A stretch of DNA of 64,000 bases from Micromonospora sediminimaris (lineage in GTDB: Bacteria > Actinomycetota > Actinomycetes > Mycobacteriales > Micromonosporaceae). Shown here in pieces: positions 35,088 through 44,056 of the stretch; the stretch's first letter is position 1; each line of letters opens with the position of its first letter. The notes below the pieces were generated by a model, which was not told the DNA's origin, searched no databases, and saw only the letters and a program-made list of their open reading frames with translations. Where the stretch lies: positions 186,001-250,000 of the forward strand of contig FOLJ01000009.1 of NCBI GenBank assembly GCA_900112325.1. Direction: 5' to 3'. The position numbers and the translations under genes were made by a program.

Positions 35088-35093
35088 GAGGAT
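35088..35093 (+). promoter_or_regulatory. Possible -10 hexamer of a leaderless promoter
   Basis: GAGGAT, six bases, then the GTG at 35100. It deviates from TANNNT at the first base. Confidence 0.35.
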
Positions 35094-35099
35094 GACGGC

Positions 35100-38000
35100 G
35101 TGGACAACGCCTACCCCTGCCCGGCCTGCGGAGGCCCGGCGAACCTGAACTCCGGCTGCACCGGCTGCGGCCGGCCGCCGCATCCGGCCGCCGCCGAGGT
35201 GATCCGGCTCGACCGGGAGATCGCCGTGCTGGGCGGTGAGGTGCAGCGGGCCCGTCAGGCGTACGAGGGGTTGGTCGGGCGACTGGACACGGTGCGGCGA
35301 CGGCGGGACGAACTGGCCGCTGCGGTCCGGGCCGAGTTCCCGATGCCCACCGCACCGCCGAACCATCGCGCCGCACCGGCCGTCGCCGGACATCCGGCAC
35401 CCGCTCCGGTGCCGATCGGTGGCCGGCCCGCTTCCGTCCCGGTTCGCCCGGGTGGCGCGGAGACGTCGACGCGGACCGTGCAGGGCCTGCTCTTCGTCCT
35501 GGGTGGACTGCTGCTCGGAACGGCGGCGACGGTCTTCACCGCAGTGGCCTGGGCGTCGGTCGGGGTGGCTGGTCGGGCAGCGATCCTGCTGGCGTTCACC
35601 GCGCTGCTGCTGGCCGTGCCGCTGATCGCACGTCGGCGAGGGCTGCGCGGCACCGCCGAGACCTTCGCCGCCGTCGGGCTGCTGCTGGTACTGCTCGACG
35701 GGTACGCCGCCTGGTCGGTCGACCTGTTCGGGGTGACCGCCTGGCCGGGCAGCCGGTACGCCGCCCTGGTGGTGGCGATCAGCGCGGCGGTGACGGTCGG
35801 TTACGCCCGGTTCAGCCGCCTGGCCGTGCCGTGGTTCGCCGCGCTGCTGGTCGTTCAGCCGCTGTTGCCGCTGCTGGCCGCCGAGGTCCGACCGGAACCG
35901 GCCGGGTGGGCGGTGGTCTTCGTCGGGGCGGCGCTGGCCGACCTGGCGGTGGTGGTGGCGCTGCGGCGGCGGGCCGGTGTCGTCGCGGACGAGGGGGCCG
36001 CGACGACACCGGCGGTACGGCTGGCCGGGACGCTCCTGGCCTGGGCGTGGTTCGCCGGTTGGCTGCTGCTCGCCGCAGGCTGCGCACTGGTGCCCCTGCT
36101 TGTCGGTCGGGCGGCTGGGGTACCGGTGCTGGCTGGCGGACCGATGCTGCTGGTGGCGCTCACCGCCTTCGGGGCGGCGTTGCTGACCGGTGGCGGGCCG
36201 GCACGGGCGCTGGCTGCCGGTGCGCTGGTGCCGGTGCTGGCAGCGGCGATTCTCCGCCCGGTGGTGGAGTTGCGCGCCTCGGTGTGGCTGCTGGTGGCAG
36301 CGCTTGTCGCGGCCGGGCTGGCCGGCGCGGTACGGCTGCTCCCGTCCGGCTGGCGGGCCGGTCCGCGCGCGGGGGCGTTGCTGGTGGCCGGCGCTGGTGG
36401 GCTGTTGGCGGCGCTGGCGGGACTGCTGCTGGCCGGTGCCGCCGTGGGCCGATCGTTGCCGCCGTGGCGGGGAGCCACGGCGGGCCCGTTGTTCGCCTGG
36501 GGTTGGCAACTGCCGGTGGCGACGGCGCTGACGTCGGTGGCGGTGGCAGTGCTGCTGCCCCGGGCGGCGCGGTCGGCGGTGCTGGTGGCCGGTCTCGCCG
36601 CGACCGCGTTCGCCGTGCCGGTGGCCTGGGCCGCGCCGTGGCCGGCGGTTGTCGCGATCGACCTTGCGGTCGGGGTGCTGTTGCTGGTCGCGGCGGTGGT
36701 CCGACCGACGCTGCCCACCGTTGCGGTGCTGACCTCGGCCTCGGCCGGTGCGGCACTGCTCGGGCACGGGCTGCTGGTCGGGCTGGCCGACCCGATCGGT
36801 GCCGGTGCCACCTGCGCGGTGGTCCTGGCTGTCGGGCTCGGCGTGGCGGTCGCCGGCCGAGGCGGCGACCCGGTGCGGCAGATGGTGGCCGGTTGCGGGC
36901 TGGCTGCCGCGGTGCTCGTGGTGCCGGCGGGGGCGGCGATCGGGCTGATCGGCGTCGGTGCCCCGCCGTGGTGGCAGGCCCGGGGCGCGCTGGCCGCCGT
37001 CGCGCTGCCGGCGGTGGCGCTGCTCGCGCTGCGTCGATCCTGGCCCGAACTGGCCGGGTACGCCGCGACCGGGCTCGCCGTGGTGGGGGTGCTGACCGGG
37101 CTGTCGCCCCTGGTCGTGCCGGGTGCCGAGCGGGTGGCGGTGTACGCGTCGGTGGCGGCCTCGCTGGTGGCGCTCGCTGGATTCCGGGCCCGCCCGGTGG
37201 GGCTGTTGCCGGTGGCCGGGCTGGGCCTGGCCATGGTGGCGGTGCTGGCGGCCGTGCCGGTGGTGGTGACCGCCCTGCTGACGCCGTACGGGCCGCCACC
37301 CGCCCCGTGGTCCGGCGTTCCGGCGACTCGTCTGTCACCGGACGCGCTACCGGTCGGCCTGGCACTGGTGCTGCTGTCCTTGGCGGCGGCCCTGTTCACC
37401 TGGCCGACCACCCGCACCGCCGCTGCGGGTTCCTCCGCTGTGGGGGACGGCGCTGGTACCGGCCCCGTCGGTGGTTCCGCTGGCACCGACAGCGCCGGTG
37501 GTGACCGGGCCGGTAGTGGCCGGGCCGGTAGTGGCCGGGCTGGCGGTGGCCGGGCTCGCGGCAACGGTATCGATGGCTGGCGGGTCGCCGGAGCGATGCT
37601 GCCCTTCGTGGCCGCCGCCGGGCCGGTGCTGCTGGTCGCCGCCGCCGTGCCCTGGCCGGTGGTGCCGGCCGCAGCTCTGCTGGGTGGCGTGGTTCTGCTG
37701 CTGACCGTTACGCTGCGCCACCCGGGCGGGCCGTTCGTCGGAGTGGCCATGCCGGTCGGTCTGGTGCTGGCGGCGGCCGGGCTGCTCAACCTCCAGGCGA
37801 CCCGGGCCGGCACCCTGGGCGGACTGGGCCTGTTGGTGGTGTCGGCGACGGTTGTCGGCGTGGGCGGGCGTCACCTCGCGGTACGCGTGCTCGGGTGGCT
37901 GGTCGCGGTGGCCGCGGCGACCGGGTTCGCGTTGACTGCCCCGCTGGCTGGCGGGCAGCCGCCTCACGTGGCGGCGTTCGCGGTGCTCGGCGTCGCCGTG

Positions 38001-38807
38001 GTCAGCCTCGCGCTCGCCGCGACGCTCCCGTCGAGCCGATGGAACCGGCCGGGATCGCTGCCTCCGCAGCCGGGCGCCACGTCCGGGGCGGCGGTGGCCA
38101 CCTGGACGGCTTCCGCGGTGTCCGCCCGGCCCGCCCAGGATGCGCTGGTGGGGCGGGTGCTGGACGCCGCCGCACAGGCGGTGGCGCTGCTCGCGCTGCT
38201 GCTCACCCTTGGGGCACTCCGGCATGCCGCGACGATCTGCGTGTTGTGGGGCGTCGCGATGGGTGTCCGGCTGTTGCGTCGGGACGAGTCGATCGAGCGG
38301 CGCCGGGTCTTCGCCGGCATCGGCGGGGGCAGCGAACTGATGGCCGTCTGGCTGCTGTTGGCGGCCGGCGGAGTCAGCGTGCTGGAGGCGTACACGGTGC
38401 CGCTGGCCGCGGTGGCGCTGGGGGCTGGTGCGGTGGGGCTGCGTACCCGGCCTGGACTGAACAGTTGGCTTGCGCTCGGCCCGGGCCTGGCCGCCCTGCT
38501 GCTGCCCAGCCTGACCGTCGTGCTGTTCGGCACCGACCCGCACCCGTGGCGACGGCTGCTGATCGGCACCGCCGCACTCGCCGTGACGCTGTTCGGCGCG
38601 GTCCGCCGCTGGCAGGCACCGGTGCTGCTCGGCGCGGGCGCACTGGCCTTGCTGGCCCTGTACGAGCTGGTGCGCAGCTGGGACCTGCTGCCCCGGTGGG
38701 CGTTCCTGGCTGCCGCCGGGCTGGCTCTGATCGGCGTGGCGACCACCTACGAGCGCCGCCGCCGGGACCTGCTCCGACTGCGATCCGCCGTCGGCCGCAT
38801 GAGCTGA
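35100..38807 (+). CDS. Giant zinc-ribbon polytopic membrane protein, unknown function
   Basis: 1235 residues. The first 25 residues hold two CxxC knuckles (CPACGG and CTGCGR), a zinc ribbon; a charged helical stretch follows (about 30-75, EVIRLDREIAVLGGEVQRARQ, coiled-coil-like); from about residue 125 to the end the chain is nearly continuous Ala/Leu/Val-rich membrane segments, 30 or more, interrupted by a Gly/Ala/Ser/Arg repeat linker near 780-820 (GSGRAGSGRAGGGRARG type). The C-terminal tail is basic. There is no transporter or enzyme motif I recognise. It stands alone between cutA and a hairpin element. Similar proteins are known in other actinomycetes only as hypothetical. Confidence 0.88.
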   Translation: MDNAYPCPACGGPANLNSGCTGCGRPPHPAAAEVIRLDREIAVLGGEVQRARQAYEGLVGRLDTVRRRRDELAAAVRAEFPMPTAPPNHRAAPAVAGHPAPAPVPIGGRPASVPVRPGGAETSTRTVQGLLFVLGGLLLGTAATVFTAVAWASVGVAGRAAILLAFTALLLAVPLIARRRGLRGTAETFAAVGLLLVLLDGYAAWSVDLFGVTAWPGSRYAALVVAISAAVTVGYARFSRLAVPWFAALLVVQPLLPLLAAEVRPEPAGWAVVFVGAALADLAVVVALRRRAGVVADEGAATTPAVRLAGTLLAWAWFAGWLLLAAGCALVPLLVGRAAGVPVLAGGPMLLVALTAFGAALLTGGGPARALAAGALVPVLAAAILRPVVELRASVWLLVAALVAAGLAGAVRLLPSGWRAGPRAGALLVAGAGGLLAALAGLLLAGAAVGRSLPPWRGATAGPLFAWGWQLPVATALTSVAVAVLLPRAARSAVLVAGLAATAFAVPVAWAAPWPAVVAIDLAVGVLLLVAAVVRPTLPTVAVLTSASAGAALLGHGLLVGLADPIGAGATCAVVLAVGLGVAVAGRGGDPVRQMVAGCGLAAAVLVVPAGAAIGLIGVGAPPWWQARGALAAVALPAVALLALRRSWPELAGYAATGLAVVGVLTGLSPLVVPGAERVAVYASVAASLVALAGFRARPVGLLPVAGLGLAMVAVLAAVPVVVTALLTPYGPPPAPWSGVPATRLSPDALPVGLALVLLSLAAALFTWPTTRTAAAGSSAVGDGAGTGPVGGSAGTDSAGGDRAGSGRAGSGRAGGGRARGNGIDGWRVAGAMLPFVAAAGPVLLVAAAVPWPVVPAAALLGGVVLLLTVTLRHPGGPFVGVAMPVGLVLAAAGLLNLQATRAGTLGGLGLLVVSATVVGVGGRHLAVRVLGWLVAVAAATGFALTAPLAGGQPPHVAAFAVLGVAVVSLALAATLPSSRWNRPGSLPPQPGATSGAAVATWTASAVSARPAQDALVGRVLDAAAQAVALLALLLTLGALRHAATICVLWGVAMGVRLLRRDESIERRRVFAGIGGGSELMAVWLLLAAGGVSVLEAYTVPLAAVALGAGAVGLRTRPGLNSWLALGPGLAALLLPSLTVVLFGTDPHPWRRLLIGTAALAVTLFGAVRRWQAPVLLGAGALALLALYELVRSWDLLPRWAFLAAAGLALIGVATTYERRRRDLLRLRSAVGRMS

Positions 38808-38905
38808 CGCCCGGCCCGCGACCTCCCTTCGGGACCACCGTCGCCCCAACACCGCCGGCAACGCCGAGGCCGCGGGCGTGCTGGGGAAGTGGACGCTCCC
38901 CGGAC

Positions 38906-38979
38906 AGGCGACAACATCGGGGATTCTGCTGTATCAGGCAGCGGCGGAGGCGACCACATTCCTGATGTTGTCGCCTCCG
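38906..38979. repeat. Intergenic hairpin element, copy 2 (competing stems)
   Basis: AGGCGACAACATC (38906-38918) pairs perfectly with GATGTTGTCGCCT (38964-38976). Alternatively CGGAGGCGAC (38945-38954) pairs with GTCGCCTCCG (38970-38979), so the right arm has two exclusive partners. The interior carries an inverted, diverged copy of the CTGA-N2-CAGCA-N2-ATCCCCGA core found at 11627 and 54036. Confidence 0.65.
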
Positions 38980-39019
38980 ATGAGGCGTCGCTGGTGGCGG
39001 TGGTGCCGGCCGACACCGG

Positions 39020-39025
39020 TAGGGT
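39020..39025 (+). promoter_or_regulatory. -10 hexamer of a leaderless promoter
   Basis: TAGGGT, six bases, then the ATG at 39032. Confidence 0.6.
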
Positions 39026-39031
39026 CTGGCC

Positions 39032-39325
39032 ATGGCAGAGGTGCTCACCGCCGAGGCGGTGCGAGACGAGCTGGATGGGCTGGCGGGCTGGTCGGGAGAC
39101 TCCGCCGGGATCACCCGAACCGTGGAGCTGGCCAGCTTCCCGGACGCCATCGCAGTGGTCGACCGGGTTGCCGTCGCGGCAGAGGAACTGGACCACCACC
39201 CCGACATCGACATCCGGTGGCGCACGGTGACCTTCCGTTGCGCGACCCACTCGATCGGCGGGGTCACCATGCGTGACATCCGGCTGGCGCGCCGGATCGA
39301 CGAGATCGTGGAAGGTGCCCGATGA
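39032..39325 (+). CDS. 4a-hydroxytetrahydrobiopterin (pterin carbinolamine) dehydratase
   Basis: 97 residues, the full length of the PCD/DCoH family. The active-site histidine pair is in EELDHHPDIDIRWRTVTF and the third conserved histidine in CATHSIGGVTMRDIRLARRI. Dehydrates the carbinolamine of pterins, normally for an aromatic amino acid hydroxylase; none is visible nearby, so another moonlighting or pterin role (as for molybdopterin-related PCDs) is possible. The stop overlaps the next start in ATGA. Confidence 0.93.
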   Translation: MAEVLTAEAVRDELDGLAGWSGDSAGITRTVELASFPDAIAVVDRVAVAAEELDHHPDIDIRWRTVTFRCATHSIGGVTMRDIRLARRIDEIVEGAR

Positions 39326-40470
39326 GGTTCGAGATCAGCAAGGTGCTGGACGCCATCGAGGGGCGGGTCTGCACCGACCCGCAGCTGGCCCGCGCGGTGC
39401 TCGACCTGGCCGAAATCATCCGCTACCAGGATCTCGACGGTGGGCGGCCGGCCAGTTCACTGCGTCTCGGCATGGTCATCGACGCGCTGGCGCGCAGCCT
39501 TGAGGAGGACAGCGTCCCGGTCTACGCGGTGGTGCACCGGGGGATGCTCTCCGACGCCGACCTCACCTCCAACGAGCGGATGGTGGTGCGCAGATGGGCC
39601 GACGACGGCCTGGTGGAGGTGCTCGACAACCCGGGTGACCGGATGCTGGAGGTGGCCGACCTGCTCGGCCTGCCGGTGCTCAGCCGGGTCCGCTTCGACG
39701 GCCTGCGGGGACGGTTCCCCTGGCTGGTCGAGCAGCCGGGCCGGGTCCTCGCTCCGGTGCCGGGTGCTGGCGGTCCGGTCTTCATCGCCCACGTCGGCGG
39801 TGGTCACACGCCGGTCACCGGTCCGCCCTCACCGGCCGGTGCCCAGTTGCTCTCCCGCGAGTGGCGCTGCCCGGAGTCCGGCTGCACCCTGTTCGGCGGT
39901 GCCGGGGGCGGGGGAGCCTTCGCCGACCTGGCCCGGATCGACCGCGCACCGACCGGGCAGCCGCCACCGTCGCTGCGCAACGGCGTGCCCACCTGTCCCC
40001 GACACGGTGCGCGGCTGCGTGACGCCGGGCCCCGGCCACGCAGCGAGGTCCTCGCGATCCGGGTCGGTGGCCTCATCCGTCGTCGCTTCGTACTCACCGA
40101 GGAACAGCCGGTGGTGATCGGCCGGGCACCGGAGGGCTCCGGCGGCATCATGCTCGGCCAGTGGCTCAACGACGAGGCGCGGCGCTGGATCAGCCGCAAC
40201 CACCTGCGGCTGGAGTTGCGCGGCGGAGACGTCGTCGCCACCGACGTCAGCACCAACGGCTCCGGCGTACGGCCGGGCGGATCCCTCACGGAGGCGGACC
40301 GGATCCCGCTGGCCCCGCAGCAGTCCCGGGTGCTCGGCACCGGTGACATGGTGGAGCTGTACCCGGGGGTGCAGGTCGGCCGCCCGAACGAGTTCCCGGC
40401 GGGAGCGCCGTACAACCCGGACTCGGTGATGTCCGAGGCCCCGACGATGGCGATGCGGCTGCCACGCTGA
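39322..40470 (+). CDS. FHA-domain protein
   Basis: 382 residues. The N-terminal half (1-150) is an uncharacterised helical domain (FEISKVLDAIEGRVCTDPQLAR at the start). A cysteine-containing segment (WRCPESGCTLF ... PTCPRHGARLRD, residues about 190-245) could bind zinc. The C-terminal FHA domain (about 255-350) has the phosphothreonine-recognition signature VIGRAPEG...SRNHLRLELRGGDVVATDVSTNGSGV. It should bind phosphothreonine peptides made by Ser/Thr kinases such as the one 7 kb away. Translationally coupled to the dehydratase upstream by a 4-base overlap. Confidence 0.9.
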   Translation: MRFEISKVLDAIEGRVCTDPQLARAVLDLAEIIRYQDLDGGRPASSLRLGMVIDALARSLEEDSVPVYAVVHRGMLSDADLTSNERMVVRRWADDGLVEVLDNPGDRMLEVADLLGLPVLSRVRFDGLRGRFPWLVEQPGRVLAPVPGAGGPVFIAHVGGGHTPVTGPPSPAGAQLLSREWRCPESGCTLFGGAGGGGAFADLARIDRAPTGQPPPSLRNGVPTCPRHGARLRDAGPRPRSEVLAIRVGGLIRRRFVLTEEQPVVIGRAPEGSGGIMLGQWLNDEARRWISRNHLRLELRGGDVVATDVSTNGSGVRPGGSLTEADRIPLAPQQSRVLGTGDMVELYPGVQVGRPNEFPAGAPYNPDSVMSEAPTMAMRLPR

Positions 40471-40473
40471 ACG

Positions 40474-40510
40474 CCGGTGGGCGTCGGGACCGGGTCCCGA
40501 CGCCCACCGG
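40474..40510. terminator. Bidirectional terminator between FHA gene and rocD
   Basis: CCGGTGGGCGTCGGGAC pairs perfectly with its complement over a 3-base loop: a 17-bp stem between two convergent genes. Confidence 0.9.
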
Positions 40511-40523
40511 AGGGTACGAACGC

Positions 40524-41738
40524 TCAGCCGGCCAGGACTGCGGCCACCTGCGCCACCGCGTGGTCGATCTCCTCCTCGGTGATCACCAGCGGCGGGGCCA
40601 GTCGGATGGTCGAGCCGTGCGTGTCCTTGGCCAGCACACCCCGCTCCATCAGCCGCTCGCAGGCTTCCCGGCCGCTCATCAGGGCCGGGTCGATGTCCAG
40701 GCCGGCCCAGAGACCCCGGCCTCGTACCGCGACCAGACCCTTGCCGATCAGGCCGCGCAGGCCGGCTTGCAGCCGCTCGCCCAGTGCGGCGGAGCGGCGC
40801 TGGAACTCTCCGGTCGCCAGCAGCCGGACCACCTCGGTCGCCACGGCGCAGGCGAGGGGGTTCCCGCCGAAGGTGGAGCCGTGCTGTCCGGGCTGGAGTA
40901 CGCCGAGCACGTCGGTGTCGGCGGCCACCGCGGAAACCGGCACGATGCCGCCGCCGAGCGCCTTGCCCAGCAGGTACATGTCCGGCACGACGCCTTCCTG
41001 CTCACACGCGAAGGTGGTGCCGGTGCGTCCCAGGCCGGACTGGATCTCGTCGGCGATGAACAGCACGTTGCGTTCGGTGCAGAGCAGCCGTACCCCGTGC
41101 AGGTAGCCCTCGGGTGGCACCACCACGCCCTGCTCGCCCTGGATCGGCTCCAGCAGCACGGCGACGGTGTGCTCGTCGATCGCCTCGGTCAGGGCGGCCA
41201 GGTCGCCGTAGGGGACGATCCGGAAACCGGGGGTGTACGGCCCGAAGTCGGCCCGGGCGTCGGAGTCGGTGGAGAAGCTGACGATTGTGGTCGTACGCCC
41301 GTGGAAGTTGCCCTCCGCGACCACGATGTTGGCCTGGCCGGCCGGTATCCCCTTGACCTGGTAGCCCCACTTGCGGGCCACCTTGATGCCGGTCTCGACC
41401 GCCTCGGCCCCGGTGTTCATCGGCAGCACCAGGTCCTTGCCGCACAGCGCCGCCAGCTCCCGGCAGAAGTCGGCGAACTGGTCGTGGAGGAACGCCCGGC
41501 TGGTCAGCGTCAGCTTGTCGAGCTGGGCGTGCGCGGCGGCGATCAGCGTCGGGTGCCGGTGACCGAAGTTCAGCGCCGAGTAGCCGGCCAGGCAGTCGAG
41601 GTAACGCCTGCCGTCCACGTCGGTCACCCAGGCGCCCTCGGCGGAGGAGATCACCACCGGCAACGGGTGGTAGTTGTGCGCGGTGTGGCGCTCCGCATCC
41701 TGCACCGCGGCCGGGGTCCGCAGCATGTCCTCGATCAT
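40524..41738 (-). CDS. rocD: Ornithine aminotransferase
   Basis: 404 residues, class III aminotransferase. Transfers the delta-amino group of ornithine to 2-oxoglutarate. Signature regions: RYLDCLAGYSALNFGHRHP, the pyridoxal-phosphate site MNTGAEAVETGIKVAR, LLEPIQGEQGVVVPP, FIADEIQSGLGRTG and the lysine in LLGKALGGGIVPVSA. The start is the ATG at 41738 with AAAGG eight bases upstream; it overlaps the stop of the upstream arginine-pathway gene (ATGA). Together they form an arginine/ornithine catabolic pair. Confidence 0.96.
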   Translation of the reverse strand: MIEDMLRTPAAVQDAERHTAHNYHPLPVVISSAEGAWVTDVDGRRYLDCLAGYSALNFGHRHPTLIAAAHAQLDKLTLTSRAFLHDQFADFCRELAALCGKDLVLPMNTGAEAVETGIKVARKWGYQVKGIPAGQANIVVAEGNFHGRTTTIVSFSTDSDARADFGPYTPGFRIVPYGDLAALTEAIDEHTVAVLLEPIQGEQGVVVPPEGYLHGVRLLCTERNVLFIADEIQSGLGRTGTTFACEQEGVVPDMYLLGKALGGGIVPVSAVAADTDVLGVLQPGQHGSTFGGNPLACAVATEVVRLLATGEFQRRSAALGERLQAGLRGLIGKGLVAVRGRGLWAGLDIDPALMSGREACERLMERGVLAKDTHGSTIRLAPPLVITEEEIDHAVAQVAAVLAG

Positions 41739-42556
41739 CGGTTCGCCTTTCCCTGACGGAGTCGCAACGTGCAGCACTTCGGGCCACCGCCGGCCCGACG
41801 CAGCTCGGACAGGTCGACGCCGATCGTCTCGTAGCCCCGGTCGCGCAACTTGGCGGCCAGACCGGTGGCCTGCTCGGGCAGTACCACGTGCCGGCCGTCG
41901 CTGACCGCGTTGAGCCCGAGCACCTCCGCGTCGGCCATGGTGGCGTGCACCGCGTCCGGGAAGAGCCGGCGCAGCACGGCCTGACTGCCGGGCGAGAACG
42001 CCTCCGGCAGGTACGCGACGGTCCGCTCGTCGAGCACGCTCAGCGCGGTGTCCAGGTGGTAGAAGCGCGGGTCGACCAGCTGCATGGTGATCACCGGGTA
42101 GCCGAAGACCTCCTGGAGCTGGGCGTGCGAGGCGTGCGCGGTGCGGAAACCGGTGCCGGCGAGCAGGTGGCCCCCGGCCAGCAGGACGTCGCCCTCACCC
42201 TCGTTGACGTGCTTCGGGTCGTACATCTCGAAGCCGGCGGCCTCGAACCAGGCGCGGTACGCGGGCGCCTCGTCGGCGCGCTGCGGGTCGCGGAACTGCA
42301 CGGCCATCGCCTTGCCGTCGATCACGGTGCCACCGTTGGCGGCGAAGACCATGTCGGGCAGGCCCGGCACCGGCGCGATCTCCTCGACGGTGTGGCCCAG
42401 ATCCAGGTAGACCTGGCGCAACCGCTCCCACTGCCGCACTGCGAGGTCGGCATCGACCGGTGCGGTCGGGTCCATCCACGGGTTGATCGCGTAGTCGACG
42501 GCGAAGTACGTCGGCCGGCACATCAGAAAGCGCTGGCGGGTGGCGTCCATCGTCAT
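41735..42556 (-). CDS. Dimethylargininase / arginine deiminase superfamily hydrolase (DDAH-like)
   Basis: 273 residues of the guanidino-group-modifying pentein fold. Conserved blocks: FLMCRPTYFAVDYAINPWM, LPDMVFAANGGTVIDGKAMA, the substrate-binding DVLLAGGHLLAGTGFRT, the catalytic histidine in FYHLDTALSVLD, and the C-terminal nucleophile cysteine in GGGPKCCTLRL. Hydrolyses dimethylarginine (or arginine) to citrulline plus amine. Being upstream of and overlapping rocD, it probably feeds arginine breakdown. I start at the ATG at 42556, with GGAG eight bases upstream; a second ATG two codons later is possible. Confidence 0.9.
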   Translation of the reverse strand: MTMDATRQRFLMCRPTYFAVDYAINPWMDPTAPVDADLAVRQWERLRQVYLDLGHTVEEIAPVPGLPDMVFAANGGTVIDGKAMAVQFRDPQRADEAPAYRAWFEAAGFEMYDPKHVNEGEGDVLLAGGHLLAGTGFRTAHASHAQLQEVFGYPVITMQLVDPRFYHLDTALSVLDERTVAYLPEAFSPGSQAVLRRLFPDAVHATMADAEVLGLNAVSDGRHVVLPEQATGLAAKLRDRGYETIGVDLSELRRAGGGPKCCTLRLRQGKANR

Positions 42557-42920
42557 TGTCCTGCTCCAAGCCTCGGGCGCGCCCGGCCACCGTCGGCCCA
42601 CGGGCTGGCGCCGTGGTTCAACGGTATGCGGGCTAGACCAGCCGGATCCACCGCGAACCCTTGCATTGGGCGGCAGATCATTGCGTATGGCACCCGGCTG
42701 GAGCAGATTCGTTGCGTGCGGCTCCCGGCCCGGCTCGCGGGTTGAGGGTCGCCAGGCAGCTGTCCGGGGACGACCGCCCCCGGACATACGTCAGGGGCGG
42801 CGAACCGCCGCCCCTGACGAGCATGTGCGCCCGGCTGGTGAACCACCAGATCTGATCGGGCTACGGTCGGTTCCGCACCGACCGGCACCGGTGAATCACC
42901 GGCGGGCCGAAAAGTGCCCG
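42557..42920. other. Intergenic region between a membrane protein gene and the ddaH-rocD operon
   Basis: 364 bases without a gene. The part nearest ddaH (42600-42725) is the promoter zone: on the minus strand three related pentamers, CAACG, CAATG and CAATG, occur near 42707, 42683 and 42662 in the same orientation, the sort of spaced repeat bound by Lrp/AsnC-type regulators, but no regulator gene is adjacent. The terminator of the upstream gene lies at 42789-42819. Confidence 0.5.
42789..42819 (-). terminator. Hairpin terminator of the D/R-rich membrane protein gene
   Basis: CGTCAGGGGCGGC pairs perfectly with its complement over a 5-base GAACC loop, about 100 bases after the stop at 42921. 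Confidence 0.8.
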
Positions 42921-43856
42921 TTACAGGCGGTCGACAAACTGTGAATCAAGCCACTCGCGGAAGCGGACCACGACATCTCCGTCGGTGGACGGCCAGTCGT
43001 ACTGGCCGGTCATCGCCAGCACGCCGAGGACCACCGCGCCGAGGCCGAAGGCGATGCCCAGCAGCGCGTCGGACTTGCCGGCGATGTGGCGCCGACGGGT
43101 GGCCATCAGACCGAGCACGGCGAGCACCGCTCCGACCGCGCCCAGCGCGATGCCGTACCCGGCGAGGGCGCCGGTGAGCACGAACAGGATGCCGCCGACG
43201 CCGACGATCAGGCCGAGCGTGGCCAGCAGACTGGCCCGGGGCCGTGGCCCGACCGGCGCCGACGGTACGTCCCGGCCGGTTGCGCCGTCGGGGGTCCGGT
43301 CGTCGTCGACCCTGCCGTCCCGCTCGACGGTGCCGACGCTCCGGTCCCGGTCGGCGTGGCGATCCGCGTCGCCGGCCCGATCCCCGTCGGAGGTGCGGTC
43401 GCGGTCTGTGGTGCGGTCGGTGGTGTGGAGGCCATCGACGGCCCGGTCCCGGCCGCTGGCGCGGTCACCGTCGAGAGTGCGGTCCACGCCGGTGACGCGG
43501 TGGCCGTCGACGGTCTCGGTGGTGGCGGCACGAGCGCGGCGGGAACCGTGAACCGTGGATCGGGCGGTGGCGGCGCGGGCCTCGGCGCTCCGTTGTGCGT
43601 CGGGCTGGCCATCCACCCGGGCGGTGCCGGCGCCAGCGGTCGGGCTGGTGGCGGCACGGTCCTTGGCGGCGCGGTCCGTGGCGGGCTGGCCGGCGACCGG
43701 GTCCGCAGCGGTTCGGCGGGTGGTGCTGCCGTCGGTGCGACCCTCGACGCCGGACCGCTCGTCGGGGCGGGTGTCGGTGGCGACCGTCCCGGTCCTGCTG
43801 TCGTCGGCTGCCGGCGGCGCCGGTTCCTCCCGGCGCAACAACGAAGAAAATTTCAT
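42921..43856 (-). CDS. Membrane protein with long Asp/Arg/Thr-rich linker
   Basis: 311 residues. It begins MKFSSLLRREEPAPPAADDS and continues with about 190 residues of low-complexity sequence, in which D, R, T, A and G make up most positions (for example DRDRTSDGDRAGDADRHADR). Two or three hydrophobic segments follow (LLATLGLIVGVGGILFVLTG, IALGAVGAVLAVLGLMA, ALLGIAFGLGAVVLGVLAM), then a conserved-looking tail ending VVVRFREWLDSQFVDRL. The membrane part resembles DUF4190-type proteins. The start has a textbook AGGAGGTGA six bases upstream. Function unknown. Confidence 0.85.
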   Translation of the reverse strand: MKFSSLLRREEPAPPAADDSRTGTVATDTRPDERSGVEGRTDGSTTRRTAADPVAGQPATDRAAKDRAATSPTAGAGTARVDGQPDAQRSAEARAATARSTVHGSRRARAATTETVDGHRVTGVDRTLDGDRASGRDRAVDGLHTTDRTTDRDRTSDGDRAGDADRHADRDRSVGTVERDGRVDDDRTPDGATGRDVPSAPVGPRPRASLLATLGLIVGVGGILFVLTGALAGYGIALGAVGAVLAVLGLMATRRRHIAGKSDALLGIAFGLGAVVLGVLAMTGQYDWPSTDGDVVVRFREWLDSQFVDRL

Positions 43857-44056
43857 GGGTTCACCTCCTGATCGATGCGTGGATGGCGGCATCAGCCCCG
43901 TATCGCCAACCACGCCACAACACCCAGCAGGTACCCAACCCCCACCCACCCGACACCCCACTCCGCCCGCCCCGCACCGCTCCCCTCGTCGATCATGCAG
44001 TTGCGGCAGGCAAAGGCGAGGGCTGCGACGGCGAGGGCGGCGGTGGGGGTGGGGTG

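Noticed and set aside
34947..36767. Minus-strand 606-codon frame opposite the giant membrane protein, full of Arg/Gln/His.
   Set aside because: Low-complexity antisense translation of Ala/Leu/Val codons; no real gene.
43086..43871. Plus-strand 261-codon frame over the D/R-rich gene.
   Set aside because: The minus-strand gene has a perfect ribosome-binding site and membrane helices; the plus-strand frame has neither.
43892..43996. Minus-strand 34-codon ORF (starting MIDEGSGAGRAEWG) just upstream of the D/R-rich membrane protein gene.
   Set aside because: No ribosome-binding site, no leaderless -10 at the right distance, rare codons such as ATA; rather random coding potential of intergenic DNA.
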